Below, piece by piece: positions 8,202 to 17,290 of a stretch of DNA of 64,000 nt. The translations under genes were made by a program, and so were the position numbers. Source of the stretch: Candidatus Methanomethylophilaceae archaeon (GTDB lineage Archaea > Thermoplasmatota > Thermoplasmata > Methanomassiliicoccales > Methanomethylophilaceae). Every line of letters starts with the position of its first letter. Positions within the stretch are counted from its first letter, which is position 1. Location of the stretch: positions 28,352 to 92,351 of the forward strand of contig CALUOK010000006.1 in NCBI GenBank assembly GCA_944322255.1, read 5' to 3'. The notes under the pieces are model-generated. The model was not told the origin of the DNA, ran no database searches, and worked only from the letters and a program-made list of their open reading frames with translations.

Positions 8202-9329
8202 ATGAAGAAGACTCTGGTCCTGGTCGTGGACAGGGATGACGACTTCGGCGTCAAGGGGAAGGTCAACACCCCGGTCATAGGCGTTCAGAACTGCCTCGAT
8301 GCGGCCACAGCCTTCGGAATAGCCGACCCGGAGGACTCGGACCTCAACGCCCTCTTCGCCGCCGTGAGCGTGTGCCTGGAGATCCAGGAGGACGGACACG
8401 AGGCCGATGTCGCCCTCATCTGCGGGGACGAGAAGGTGGGGCACCGCTCGGATTTAGCATTGGTGGCCCAGCTGGAGGAGGTCCTGGACGAGATCGAGCC
8501 GGACAGCGTGGTCCTTGTGGGGGACGGTGCGGAGGACGAGTACATCTACCCGATCATCTCCTCCCGCGCCCATGTGGACTCGGTCAGGAAGGTCTACGTC
8601 AAGCAGGCCCCCGGCATTGAGGGTTCGTTCTACATCATCACCAAGATGCTGTCCGACCCGGGCAAGAGGAAGAGGTTCCTGGTCCCGCTGGGACTGATCA
8701 TCGTGCTGCTGTCGCTGTTCTTCATAACGCCGGCCCTGATGGTCTACTCCGCGGACCACGACATCAACACCCTCGCCAGCATGTCCGGCGCCCTGGCGTT
8801 CTTCTTCATCGGTTTCGTCATCATCCTGTACGGGTACAACGTGGCCGAACGGTACGAGGAGTTCAGGAGGAACCTGATATCGTCCCTGGCCGGGGACACC
8901 ACCCGTCTGATCTTCCTGTGCATATCTGTGTGCATCGTGGTCATCATGGCCGCCTGGAACTACATCGAGCTGGGCGACCTGTACATCACCAGCGTCATCC
9001 AGTGGTGGCTGTACTTCGTCACCTCAATGATCTGGCCGGTGATCATCGCCATCATGGTCTACATCGTCGGGGCCGCCATCCAGGAGTACCAGACCCGCAG
9101 GGTCGTCAGGCTCAGCATCGTCTTCGGAAGCGTGGGCATCATGAGCCTCGGACTGGTGGGGATCGGGCTCCTGGACATGATATCCTACTTCGCGGGGATG
9201 TCCGTGTCCGTGGAGCTGGCCGTGGCCGAGATCGCCGCCGGTGTGGCGCTGTCCATCCTGAGCTCGTTCGTCAAGGACCGCATGACCCCCAGGAGCACCC
9301 AGGAGGCCGTCGGGGATGGAGTTCAGTGA
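8202..9329 (+). CDS. DUF373 family membrane protein
   Basis: A 375-residue protein opening with the DUF373 signature MKKTLVLVVDRDDDFG, followed by GVKGKVNTPVIGVQNCLDAA. The first 165 residues form a soluble domain with a Rossmann-like acidic motif (VVLVGDGAEDEYI). From about residue 166 there are six or seven membrane helices. DUF373 is almost wholly archaeal and has no assigned function. Its last 14 bases overlap mptE, so the pair is co-translated, as in other Thermoplasmatota as far as I know. The ATG at 8202 is the first residue of the family motif. Confidence 0.9.
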   Translation: MKKTLVLVVDRDDDFGVKGKVNTPVIGVQNCLDAATAFGIADPEDSDLNALFAAVSVCLEIQEDGHEADVALICGDEKVGHRSDLALVAQLEEVLDEIEPDSVVLVGDGAEDEYIYPIISSRAHVDSVRKVYVKQAPGIEGSFYIITKMLSDPGKRKRFLVPLGLIIVLLSLFFITPALMVYSADHDINTLASMSGALAFFFIGFVIILYGYNVAERYEEFRRNLISSLAGDTTRLIFLCISVCIVVIMAAWNYIELGDLYITSVIQWWLYFVTSMIWPVIIAIMVYIVGAAIQEYQTRRVVRLSIVFGSVGIMSLGLVGIGLLDMISYFAGMSVSVELAVAEIAAGVALSILSSFVKDRMTPRSTQEAVGDGVQ

Positions 9330-9984
9330 GTGGGAACCAGTCTACGAGGGGATTCTCGAGGACATGGGCTACGACCGCTCCGGGGACGAGGCCTGCGTCA
9401 GGGTCCTCAAGGCAGTCACCATGAACTCCGACCTGATCACGGACGACGAGGCCGCCGAGTTCTTCCAGACCATAGCCACCGTCTTCGGCGACGCCCCCTG
9501 CCTGGAATCAGACATCGGGATACATCCGCCGGAGGGGACGCTGATAGCCTCCGGATCGTCGGTTCGCAGGCTAGCTTCGCTCGACATCCGCCCGGACGTA
9601 GTCGTCACCGACCTGGACGGAGAGATCGGCCCTCAGCTCGACGCCAGTGCCGCAGGTGCGCTCACGTTCATCCACGCCCACGGCGACAACTCCGACCTAG
9701 TCAGGGAGTACGCAGGCCAGTTCAAAGGTCCGGTGATCCTCACTACCCAGTCCAGGCCGGAGAACACGGTGTTCGACTTCGGCGGTTTCACCGACGGCGA
9801 CCGGGCGGTGTGCATCGCGCAGAGCTTCGGAGTGAGGAAGGTCATCCTGGAGGGATTCGACTTCGACAACCCCAGCCCCAAGGCCGGATCCGACCCCTCT
9901 GTGAAGCTCAGGAAGCTGTCCTGGGCCCGCCGCATCATCGACTCACTGGAGGGCAGAATCCAACTGGTCCGCCTGAGCGAGTGA
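9316..9984 (+). CDS. mptE: MptE-like 6-hydroxymethyl-7,8-dihydropterin pyrophosphokinase (DUF115)
   Basis: A 222-residue DUF115-type protein with the central stretch GTLIASGSSVRRLASLDIRPDVVVTDLDGEI. That is the glycine-rich and TDLDG region of MptE. MptE transfers pyrophosphate to 6-hydroxymethyl-dihydropterin in the tetrahydromethanopterin or archaeal folate route. The middle segment FIHAHGDNSDLV and the C-terminal VILEGFDFDNP fit the family. The start overlaps the DUF373 gene. Methanomassiliicoccales lack the classical H4MPT C1 branch, so here it may serve a folate-type cofactor; that last point is inference. Confidence 0.88.
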   Translation: MEFSEWEPVYEGILEDMGYDRSGDEACVRVLKAVTMNSDLITDDEAAEFFQTIATVFGDAPCLESDIGIHPPEGTLIASGSSVRRLASLDIRPDVVVTDLDGEIGPQLDASAAGALTFIHAHGDNSDLVREYAGQFKGPVILTTQSRPENTVFDFGGFTDGDRAVCIAQSFGVRKVILEGFDFDNPSPKAGSDPSVKLRKLSWARRIIDSLEGRIQLVRLSE

Positions 9985-10034
9985 CACCCTCCGTTTTATA
10001 GGAGAAGCAACTACCGACCCATCGAGGGACCGAG

Positions 10035-11621
10035 ATGGATCTGGCGTACCAAGTTCTGATAGTGCTGGCTGTCATCTACGTCCCCATCTGGGTCTGGGTG
10101 TGGAGGTGCCCCGAGAAGGCATCCAGGTACCACCTCTGCAAGTACGGCCCGTGCATCATGATCAAGACCAGGCTGGGCTTCAAGACCATGGACCGCCTGT
10201 GCAGGTACACCAGGTTCTGGTCGGCCTTCGGGTTCTTCTCCAAGCTGGTCTCCGCCGTGCTGTTCTTCCTGATGATGTACATGCTGGTCATCGCCATAAT
10301 CGCGGTGCCGGCGAGGATGGCAAGCGGCTCCAGCATAGGGATCGAGTACGCCCTGGCGATACCCGGCCTCAACCCCATGCTGCCCCTGTTCTACGGTGTG
10401 GTGGCGCTTGTCGTGGCCATGGTGGTCCACGAGCTGGGCCACGGGATCCAGGCCCGCGCCAACGGCGCCAGGGTCGACTCCTCCGGACTCCTCTACGGGG
10501 TCGTCCCGCTGGGCGCTTTCGTGGAGCCCAACGAGGAGGACATGTCTAAGAAGTCCCGCAGGGCCCAGATGGACATGTACACCGCAGGCATCTCGGTGAA
10601 CACCGTCGTGGCGTTCCTGTGCTTCGCGCTGCTCATCGGATGCTGCGGAACTCTTACTTCAGACTACGAGGACGACGCCGGCGTCTACTACGTCGACAGC
10701 GACTCCCCCGCGTACCTGGCGGGGATCCCCGCGTCCGCCATCATCACCGGACTCTACGAGGAGGGAAGCGACGTCAGGATCGAGGTCGGGACCTCCATAG
10801 TGGACGGACAGGTCTCGTTGGACGCGTCCATGGACCCGACGAAGAGGTACCATGTGGAGTACGTGTACCACGATTCGACGTACGTCACTGAGAAGGCCGT
10901 GCAGATGGGCGTGTACATACGCGCCATTACCACCGGCAGCCCCGCGGACACAGGCGGACTGGAGAATGGGGAGTTCCTGTACTCGATCATCATCGATGAA
11001 GTCGAGCACAAGGTCGGCTCCATCTCCGAGTTTAGGCAGCTGATGTCGCAGACAACCTCTGGGCAGACCATCATCGTAGGCACAATTTCAGTTGTCGCCG
11101 AGGGAGAGACTCCTAAGATAGAGTACACTAACGAGCTGACCCTGACCGACAAAGGCGGAATCGGGTTCCTGGGCATCACCGTCTCCACGGGCGGGATGAC
11201 ATTCACCACCCCGGGAATGCTCCTGGACCGCGCGGTCAACCCGTTCTACGGCGCCGACTCCGCGTACGGATACCTCACTTCGTTCCTGGGATACCTGTCC
11301 GGACCGTTCAACGGCATGGACCCCATCTCGGAGGACGTGCAGTGGTGGTACGACGCCCCGATGGGCCAGGCGTTCTGGATCGTCATCACGCTGCTCTACT
11401 GGCTGTTCTGGCTGAACATCCTGCTGGCGATCTCCAACGCCCTTCCCGCATATCCGTTCGACGGAGGATTCATATTTGCCGGAGGCGTCAGCTGGCTCTG
11501 CGAGAGGCTGGGCGTACGCGACGAGGAGCGCCGCCAGCGCATAACCGACAGCGTCTCCAACAGCGTCTCGACAGTGGTCCTGTTCATGTTCATGATAGTG
11601 ATCCTGTCGTTCGTTATGTGA
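10035..11621 (+). CDS. Site-2-protease-type intramembrane metalloprotease (M50) with PDZ-like region
   Basis: A 528-residue polytopic membrane protein with zinc motif HELGH near residues 132-136. A distal NALPAYPFDGGFI segment near residue 470 carries the family's third metal ligand, the Asp of PFDGG. Between the membrane blocks is an extracytoplasmic region of about 230 residues with PDZ-like sequence (GSPADTGGLENGEFLYSI). Such archaeal S2P proteins cleave membrane-bound regulators. No anti-sigma-like target lies nearby. It starts 50 bases after mptE and is followed by corA with a 16-base gap. Confidence 0.9.
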   Translation: MDLAYQVLIVLAVIYVPIWVWVWRCPEKASRYHLCKYGPCIMIKTRLGFKTMDRLCRYTRFWSAFGFFSKLVSAVLFFLMMYMLVIAIIAVPARMASGSSIGIEYALAIPGLNPMLPLFYGVVALVVAMVVHELGHGIQARANGARVDSSGLLYGVVPLGAFVEPNEEDMSKKSRRAQMDMYTAGISVNTVVAFLCFALLIGCCGTLTSDYEDDAGVYYVDSDSPAYLAGIPASAIITGLYEEGSDVRIEVGTSIVDGQVSLDASMDPTKRYHVEYVYHDSTYVTEKAVQMGVYIRAITTGSPADTGGLENGEFLYSIIIDEVEHKVGSISEFRQLMSQTTSGQTIIVGTISVVAEGETPKIEYTNELTLTDKGGIGFLGITVSTGGMTFTTPGMLLDRAVNPFYGADSAYGYLTSFLGYLSGPFNGMDPISEDVQWWYDAPMGQAFWIVITLLYWLFWLNILLAISNALPAYPFDGGFIFAGGVSWLCERLGVRDEERRQRITDSVSNSVSTVVLFMFMIVILSFVM

Positions 11622-11637
11622 TAGAGAGGTGAGAATG

Positions 11638-12582
11638 ATGATGGACATCTACGAGATGCAGGGCGGCAAGCCGGTGAAGACGGACGAGATCAAGGATGAT
11701 GTCTGGATCAACCTCGTGAACCCCACAGCCGAGGAGATAGACACCGTCCAGGCCGCGCTCCAGATCGACAGGGAGGCCCTCACCGCCGCTCTGGACGACG
11801 AGGAGGGATCCAGGACCGAGGTCTCCCAGAAGTACACCCTCATCCTGGTGGACGCCCCTGCCAGGGAGTGGAGGAACAACCGCGAGGAGTTCACCACGTA
11901 CCCCCTTTCCATCACGATCACCGACACCGCCATCGTGACCGTCTCCCTGCTGGAGATGTTCGCCCTGACCAACATCACCGCCGGGAAGAACAAGAACATC
12001 AACACGGTGAACGTGGCCAACAGGACCCGCTTCGTTCTGCAGATCCTGTTCCGCGTGGCGATGAACTACCAGGCGGACCTGAAGTACATCGAGGTCAAGA
12101 GGATGGCCATCGAGGAGTCCATCAGGAAGGCCACCCGCAGGGACGACCTGTTCGAGCTCCACGAGCTGGAGTCCAACCTGGTCTACTTCAAGACCAGTCT
12201 CAGCGTGAACTGCTCGGTCATCGACAGGATCGGGAAGCTGTCCCGCTTCGTGTCCAGCCCTGAGGACCGTGACCTGATGGACGACGTGATCATCGAGACC
12301 AACCAGGCTCTGGAGATGACCATGACCTACAGCCAGATCATCAAGGGTACCAGGCAGCTGGTGGAGGCGGACCTCAACAACTCCCTGTCCACCATCATGA
12401 AGTTCCTGACCTCAATCACGCTGATCATAGCCATACCCACGCTGGTGGCCAGCTTCTACGGGATGAACGTGGCGCTGCCCGGCGAAGACTATCCTTATAC
12501 ATACATCGTGCTTCTGGGGGTCATGGCTGCCATATGCATCCTCGCGATCTGGCGTCTGCAGAAGCGCGGCATGTGGCGTTGA
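11638..12582 (+). CDS. corA: CorA-type magnesium/divalent cation channel
   Basis: A 314-residue CorA family protein. It has a large cytoplasmic alpha/beta domain, the long stalk helix, two C-terminal membrane helices and the selectivity motif YGMN near residue 280, between ITLIIAIPTLVASF and the last helix. The chain ends in basic residues (RLQKRGMWR), as is typical. Four possible starts lie within 12 bases (GTG 11629, ATG 11635, 11638, 11641). GAGGTGA at 11626-11632 best fits 11638 or 11641. Confidence 0.93.
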   Translation: MMDIYEMQGGKPVKTDEIKDDVWINLVNPTAEEIDTVQAALQIDREALTAALDDEEGSRTEVSQKYTLILVDAPAREWRNNREEFTTYPLSITITDTAIVTVSLLEMFALTNITAGKNKNINTVNVANRTRFVLQILFRVAMNYQADLKYIEVKRMAIEESIRKATRRDDLFELHELESNLVYFKTSLSVNCSVIDRIGKLSRFVSSPEDRDLMDDVIIETNQALEMTMTYSQIIKGTRQLVEADLNNSLSTIMKFLTSITLIIAIPTLVASFYGMNVALPGEDYPYTYIVLLGVMAAICILAIWRLQKRGMWR

Positions 12583-12594
12583 AGGAGTGATCTG

Positions 12595-13572
12595 ATGTCG
12601 ATCGAAGATGTAGCAGAGGCGATCCGCAGCTATCCCGGAGTGACGAGGAAGCACGCGATCCACAAGATAGTGGACCTTCTCCCCACCGAGGCGTTCCCCC
12701 AGGTGGCCGCCGCGGAGGGGGAGGACGCAGCTGCTATCGACGTCGGCGACCAGTACATCCTGTTCGCCGCGGACGGCATCATGGAGTCCCTGGTTAACAC
12801 CAACCCCTACTACGCGGGTTACTTCGCGGTCCTCGTGAACGTGAACGACATCGCAGCCATGGGCGGAAGGCCCCTGGGCATGGTGGACGTGATGTCCATC
12901 GTCCACGGCGAGGTCTGCAGGGAGATCATCCGCGGCATGAAGGACGGCATCCGTAAGTTCAACGTCCCGATAGTCGGAGGCCACGTGCACCCCGACTGCC
13001 ACTACAACGCCATCGACATCTCCATCGTCGGCAGGGTGGCCAAGGACGCCCTCCTAAGGAGCAGCACCGCCGAGCCCGGAGACGACATCGTCTTCGTGGT
13101 GGACACCGACGGGTTCTACCCCAGCGACCTGCCCTACGCGTTCGTCACCACAGTGGACAAATCGGACGAGCTGGTCCGCGCACAGATGGAGGCCGCGGCC
13201 GTCGTCGGGGACAGGCACCTGGCCCACTCATGCAAGGACATGAGCAACCCCGGCAGCATAGGGACCCTGGGCATGATGCTGGAGTCCTCATCCGTGGGTG
13301 CGCTCGTCGACGTCACCGCGATCCCCCGCCCGGAGGGAGTGGACGACATCAAATGGTACCTCTCCTACCAGGGATGCGGCTTCTGCTTCGCATGCCCGCC
13401 GGAGAACTCCCAGGAGATCATCGACATCTTCAGAGAGGTCGGGTGCGAGGGAGCGGTCGTCGGAAAGGTCGACGACACACGCAAGTTGAGGATCACCGAC
13501 GGCAAGGAAACCGCGGTGCTGTTCGACTTCGACTCCGAGATCATCACCGGATGCAGGCCCAAGGAGAGGTGA
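12595..13572 (+). CDS. Methanogenesis marker protein 2 (PurM/AIR-synthase-like)
   Basis: A 325-residue protein of the AIR-synthase/selenophosphate-synthase ATP-binding fold. It has GEDAAAIDVGDQYILFAADG near residue 40, VNVNDIAAMGGRPLG near 80 and SCKDMSNPGSIGTLGMMLE near 210. The order and wording match the conserved methanogen protein known as methanogenesis marker 2, whose reaction is unresolved. Its presence is the best single pointer in this window to a methanogenic host. It follows corA by 12 bases. Confidence 0.88.
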   Translation: MSIEDVAEAIRSYPGVTRKHAIHKIVDLLPTEAFPQVAAAEGEDAAAIDVGDQYILFAADGIMESLVNTNPYYAGYFAVLVNVNDIAAMGGRPLGMVDVMSIVHGEVCREIIRGMKDGIRKFNVPIVGGHVHPDCHYNAIDISIVGRVAKDALLRSSTAEPGDDIVFVVDTDGFYPSDLPYAFVTTVDKSDELVRAQMEAAAVVGDRHLAHSCKDMSNPGSIGTLGMMLESSSVGALVDVTAIPRPEGVDDIKWYLSYQGCGFCFACPPENSQEIIDIFREVGCEGAVVGKVDDTRKLRITDGKETAVLFDFDSEIITGCRPKER

Positions 13573-13604
13573 GCCTCCTTCGTTTTGTGCCGGAACCATT
13601 ATCA

Positions 13605-13916
13605 GAAGTGCCCGGCCACAGGGGTTGACCTCACATCCCGATCCAAGTTGACCATTTCGCTTCTCGACCCTGCGACCCCGTAAACGTCAGTAGTTCGAGG
13701 TAAGGCTGCTCCCGTCAGGACCTGACCCGGTTTCCCCGATTGATGTGTGAACAGCGGCCCTCCGGTCGCTTTCGTCACAAACACCGACTCTACAGGACAA
13801 AGTTTCATAGTCGCTAGATGGGCTTGGATGTTCAGCGGGGCCGTCCCCTGCTGTCGCCCCCGCGTATTGACGATTTCGGGTGTAGGGCACGCCAAGCGCC
13901 CCGGCCAAGCCAGACA
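13605..13916 (-). ncRNA. ffs: Signal recognition particle RNA (archaeal 7S RNA)
   Basis: Read on the minus strand, positions 13727-13704 give GTCAGGTCCTGACGGGAGCAGCC. This matches the conserved helix 8, tetraloop and GGAGCAGC side of SRP RNA that binds SRP54. The 5' part, 13910-13882, reads GGCCGGGGCGCTTGGCGTGCC and then CTACACCC, close to the Alu-domain start of 7SL RNAs. The 3' end (GGCCGGGCAC near 13620-13608) can pair back to GTGCCC of the 5' domain. About 310 nt is normal for archaea. A TATA box lies 25-30 bases upstream of the proposed start. Ends are approximate. Confidence 0.88.
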
Positions 13917-13936
13917 GAGGGTTGATTGCCCCTCTG

Positions 13937-13947
13937 TTTATAATAAC
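13937..13947 (-). promoter_or_regulatory. TATA box of the SRP RNA gene
   Basis: On the minus strand this reads TTATTATAAAC, centred about 26 bases upstream of the proposed 5' end of the SRP RNA near 13916. Confidence 0.6.
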
Positions 13948-14014
13948 TTCGTTCCTTTCGTTCGATTGCTCCGTCCAGAAGCGGGGCCGTGTCCTCGCCG
14001 GGCTCGGATAATCA

Positions 14015-14064
14015 TTATATACGATTTCCATAATCATGTCATTACCGTGCTACGTGTTAGCACG
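14015..14064 (+). promoter_or_regulatory. Promoter and perfect leader hairpin of the symporter operon
   Basis: TTATATA at 14015-14021 predicts a start near 14043. Immediately there, 14046-14064 is a perfect inverted repeat, CGTGCTA-CGTGT-TAGCACG (7-bp arms, 5-nt loop), 16 bases before the first ATG. At that spot it could be a repressor operator overlapping the transcript start or a 5'-end hairpin. The sequence alone does not decide. Confidence 0.5.
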
Positions 14065-14079
14065 CCACTTGGTGAGAAG

Positions 14080-14208
14080 ATGGACTTCTTCGGATTGACG
14101 GACCCTTGGATAATCGGAGGATACGTTGGAAGCTTCCTGTGCGTGGCTTTCTGCATAGCCTACGGAGTCCTGAAGGGCAGGGGAGAGGAGGACGAGAACG
14201 ATGAGTGA
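14080..14208 (+). CDS. Small single-helix membrane protein coupled to the symporter
   Basis: A 42-residue protein, MDFFGLTDPWIIGGYVGSFL then CVAFCIAYGVLKGRGEEDENDE. It has one membrane helix ending in a charged cytoplasmic tail. It is preceded by GGTGAGA and its last eight bases overlap the start of the sodium:solute symporter gene, so the two are translationally coupled. Very small helix proteins encoded directly before SSS-family symporters recur in archaea and bacteria and are presumed accessory subunits. I infer that role from position and shape. Confidence 0.75.
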   Translation: MDFFGLTDPWIIGGYVGSFLCVAFCIAYGVLKGRGEEDENDE

Positions 14209-15844
14209 CGGTGTGGACCTCACCGTGTTCGGAACGATGACCGCAGTGTTCCTGGTGGTCACGCTGATCCTCGGATGGTACGGATACAAGAACACCCGCA
14301 ACAACGAGGAGTTCCTCCTGGGCCGCAACAAGGCCGGCCCCATGATCATCGCGCTGTCCTACGGCGCCACGTTCCTGTCGGCTTCGGCTGTCATAGGGTT
14401 CGGCGGTCAGGCCGCCGTCCACGGGATGTCCGTCATGTGGCTCTGCCTGCTGAACCTGTTCGTCGGGCTCATCGTGGCGTTCCTCGTCTTCGGAGGACCC
14501 ACCCGCAGGAAGGGCAGGGCCCTCGGAGCGTCCACCTACGCCGACCTCCTGGGGAAGATCTTCAAGTCCAAGGGGATCAGGGCTTTCACCGCGATCCTCA
14601 TCATCGTCATGATGCCCATCTACGCCGCGGCCGTCCTGAAGGGCGGCGTCAACTCGCTGGCTGTCATCACGGGACTCACCGAGTACTACGATTACATCCT
14701 CATCGCGCTCGCCGTGATCGTCGCCGTCTACGTCGTCTACGGAGGGATCATCGCCGTCATGTACAACGACGCCTTCCAGGCCGCGATCATGTTCATCGGA
14801 ATGGTGGTCATCCTGATCGTCACCTACTCCTACTTCGGTGGCGTCACCGCCGGGAACAGCGCCCTGGACGGTCTCTGGGACCAGTCCATCGCCGACCTCG
14901 GCAGCCTGGGAGTGCAGGAGGGATTCAACGGATGGACGCAGTTCTCCGACTTCGGCTCCAAGGAGTGGCTCACCGTCGTGACCACGTTCCTGCTCGGAGT
15001 GGGGATCGGTGCGCTCACACAGCCCCAGCTGGCGGTGAGGTTCATGTCCGCTAAGAACGACAGGGACCTCAACAAGTCCCTGATCGTCGGATCGGTGTTC
15101 ATGCTGGCCATCGTCGGTTCCGCGTACACCGTCGGCGCCCTGAGCAACGTGTACTTCATCGATAACCACGGGATGACCGCGTTCGAGTACATCTCCCAGA
15201 TGGGTCTGGGTACCGACTTCATCATCCCCGAGTACATCCTGGAGATCTTCAGCGACATCTCGTTCGGCGACGTGTTCGTCTCACTGTTCCTGCTGTCCCT
15301 GGTCTGCGCGGCGATCTCGACGATCAGCGCACTGCTGCACACCATCGGTGCCGCCGGAGGATACGACCTGTACACACTCTGGAAGAACAAGAAGGGACAC
15401 ACCACCGGCGACTCCCAGTCGGTCAACCTCAACCGCGCGTTCATCGTGGTGATCATGGTGCTGACCGTGGTGTACTGCTACCTGATGCCCAACGACATCA
15501 TCGCCAAGGCGACCTCGGTGTTCATGGGTATCACCGCCGCCGCGCTGCTGCCGGCCTACTTCCACGGCCTCTACTCGAAGAACCCGTGCAGGAAGGCAGC
15601 CATCGCCAGCATGACCGCGGGCACCGTGGTGTACCTGTTCTTCGCGCTGTTCGTCAACGCGGGGACCAGCGTGTTCCTCCCGGTCTGCGAGATGATCACC
15701 GGTCAGAAGGTCCTGTTCCCCGACAGCGTCCTGGCCAGCACCGACGCGCTGGTCATCGCCCTGCCGGTGTCGATCCTGGTCATGGTCCTGGCCCTGGTGT
15801 TCTTCAGGCACACCGAGAAGGCCGCCGCCACAGAGACATCCTGA
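14201..15844 (+). CDS. Sodium:solute symporter (SSS family)
   Basis: A 547-residue transporter with about 13 membrane helices and SSS family hallmarks. These are the N-terminal NNEEFLLGRNKAGPMIIALSYGATFLSA, the core GGIIAVMYNDAFQAAIMF, and GIGALTQPQLAVRFMSAKNDRDL, which resembles the Na+-solute symporter signature. The substrate cannot be read from sequence; acetate, proline and pantothenate carriers all share this fold. It is coupled by an 8-base overlap to the small helix protein. Confidence 0.92.
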   Translation: MSDGVDLTVFGTMTAVFLVVTLILGWYGYKNTRNNEEFLLGRNKAGPMIIALSYGATFLSASAVIGFGGQAAVHGMSVMWLCLLNLFVGLIVAFLVFGGPTRRKGRALGASTYADLLGKIFKSKGIRAFTAILIIVMMPIYAAAVLKGGVNSLAVITGLTEYYDYILIALAVIVAVYVVYGGIIAVMYNDAFQAAIMFIGMVVILIVTYSYFGGVTAGNSALDGLWDQSIADLGSLGVQEGFNGWTQFSDFGSKEWLTVVTTFLLGVGIGALTQPQLAVRFMSAKNDRDLNKSLIVGSVFMLAIVGSAYTVGALSNVYFIDNHGMTAFEYISQMGLGTDFIIPEYILEIFSDISFGDVFVSLFLLSLVCAAISTISALLHTIGAAGGYDLYTLWKNKKGHTTGDSQSVNLNRAFIVVIMVLTVVYCYLMPNDIIAKATSVFMGITAAALLPAYFHGLYSKNPCRKAAIASMTAGTVVYLFFALFVNAGTSVFLPVCEMITGQKVLFPDSVLASTDALVIALPVSILVMVLALVFFRHTEKAAATETS

Positions 15845-16146
15845 TAACCATTTTAGGATGTTGGATTAAACCCCTTAAACACTTTACCCTTTTTTATATG
15901 GATTTTCTAACGGGCCTCTATTGGCTCCATCCGTTGGACAGTTCCGACATCCACTGATATTTAAATGTATCTCAAGGTCGGCAGGAGAATGTATCTTTAT
16001 TGATATAATTTTCCAATCATTCGTTTCGTTGTTCCGAATCGAATTTAATTCTTACAGACTTTTATTTATACTACCGCAGTAATTTAAACTTAGGTTTCGA
16101 AACTGATGATTAGTATTACAGGTTGAGACCTTTCGGGAGAAATAAC
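15845..16146. other. AT-rich intergenic region with T-tracts and a promoter, no gene seen
   Basis: About 300 bases with much lower GC than the flanking genes. Near 15886-15900 a T-rich run (ttaccctttttta) probably ends the symporter transcript. The middle part (tgatatttaaatgtatctc, attgatataattttcc) is AT-rich with no open frame of note. The last 90 bases hold the promoter of the following regulator gene. Confidence 0.6.
16061..16103 (+). promoter_or_regulatory. TATA box plus palindrome ahead of the HTH regulator
   Basis: TTTATTTATA at 16061-16070 predicts a transcript start near 16094. A perfect 10-bp palindrome, GTTTCGAAAC, covers 16094-16103 exactly there. The next gene encodes a small winged-helix protein, so this may be its own operator; that is inference. 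Confidence 0.4.
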
Positions 16147-16440
16147 ATGGCTAAGAAAGAGAGCTCGGATGGAGTCACGGCTTTTGAGGAGAAACATATG
16201 ATTTCGATGCTCATGTTCCTGGGAGCCAACGGCCCGAGCAGGAAGATCGACATCTATGAGGGAGTGTCCTCCAACCCGAGGATGCCCGACAAGCTGAACC
16301 ACCTCGAGGAGATCGGGCTTGTCACACAGGAGATGGACATGGTCACTCGTTCGACCATAGTCACCCTCACGCCGGCGGGGGAGCAGGTCGCCAGCCTCTT
16401 CGTCGCCATCGACAAGTGCATCAAGGGAATCCAGAGATGA
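16147..16440 (+). CDS. Small winged-helix transcriptional regulator
   Basis: A 97-residue protein whose core (KIDIYEGVSSNPRMPDKLNHLEEIGLVTQE) is a helix-turn-helix followed by a wing (STIVTLTPAGEQVASL). This is the pattern of archaeal MarR/ArsR/PadR-like single-domain regulators. The LTPAGEQVA phrase is common at the end of the wing. It starts after GGGAGAAAT, and a palindrome marks its own promoter. The ABC ATPase gene follows after 46 bases in the same direction, and a regulatory link is possible but not shown. Confidence 0.75.
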   Translation: MAKKESSDGVTAFEEKHMISMLMFLGANGPSRKIDIYEGVSSNPRMPDKLNHLEEIGLVTQEMDMVTRSTIVTLTPAGEQVASLFVAIDKCIKGIQR

Positions 16441-16486
16441 AAAGGCGAGACCTGAGGATTAAGTATCTCCTTGGTATGGGACCTTC

Positions 16487-17290
16487 ATGGAGAAGGCTCT
16501 CGAGCTGAGGAACGTCTCTGTGGTCAGGGACGGAAGGTACATCCTCAGGTCCGTCGATCTGGACATCTGCAAGGGGGAGAACGTCGCGGTCATAGGACCC
16601 AACGGCTCCGGCAAAACCACACTCATAAAGCTTCTTCGCGGGGACATACACCCGTACTACGACGAGGACAACCCGGCGCTCATGAGGATATTCGGACGGG
16701 AGAGGTGGAACCTCTTCGAGCTCCGCAGCCGCATGGGCGTGGTGTCCATGGACCTCCAGAGCCAGTTCCGCCCGGACACCCGCGTCAGCGAGGTCATCTG
16801 CTCCGGGTTCTTCAACAGCCTGGACGTCTTCAGGAACCACACCGTCACCCAGGAGATGGTCGAAGCGGTGTACGAAGCCGCCCTCATGATGGGGATCGAG
16901 GACCTCCTGGACAGGCCCATAGAGAACCTTTCCCTGGGGGAGATGAGGAGGGCCCTCATCGCCAGGGCCATGGTCACCAAGCCCGACCTGCTGGTCCTGG
17001 ACGAGCCCATGACCGGCCTCGACATCGTGATGAAGTCCAAGTTCAGGTCCATGTTCGACATCCTCATCGAGAGGGGTGTCTGCATAGTCATGATCACCCA
17101 CGAGCTGACCGACATCCCGGCGTCCGTGAAGAGGATCGTCATGGTCAGGGACGGCGCCATATTCGCCGACGGGGACAAGGCCGAGCTGCTGAACGATTCG
17201 ACCGTCTCGGAGCTTTACGGCGAAAGTATAAAGGTGGAGTGCCAGGATGGAATCTACCGCATGCATCTCGCCGGTGACGTGATCCAATGA
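16487..17290 (+). CDS. ABC transporter-type ATPase without a permease neighbour
   Basis: A 267-residue ATP-binding protein with Walker A GPNGSGKTT, signature LSLGEMRRALIARAM, Walker B LLVLDEPMTGLD and switch histidine in MITHELTD. The wording SLGEMRRALIARA and the FELRSRMGVVSMDLQ region are like the ModF/YheS-neighbour type of stand-alone ATPase in molybdate-type clusters. No substrate-binding protein or permease is adjacent; the next gene overlaps by 4 bases and encodes a zinc-ribbon membrane protein. The role could be transport with a distant permease or a non-transport one. Confidence 0.8.
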   Translation: MEKALELRNVSVVRDGRYILRSVDLDICKGENVAVIGPNGSGKTTLIKLLRGDIHPYYDEDNPALMRIFGRERWNLFELRSRMGVVSMDLQSQFRPDTRVSEVICSGFFNSLDVFRNHTVTQEMVEAVYEAALMMGIEDLLDRPIENLSLGEMRRALIARAMVTKPDLLVLDEPMTGLDIVMKSKFRSMFDILIERGVCIVMITHELTDIPASVKRIVMVRDGAIFADGDKAELLNDSTVSELYGESIKVECQDGIYRMHLAGDVIQ

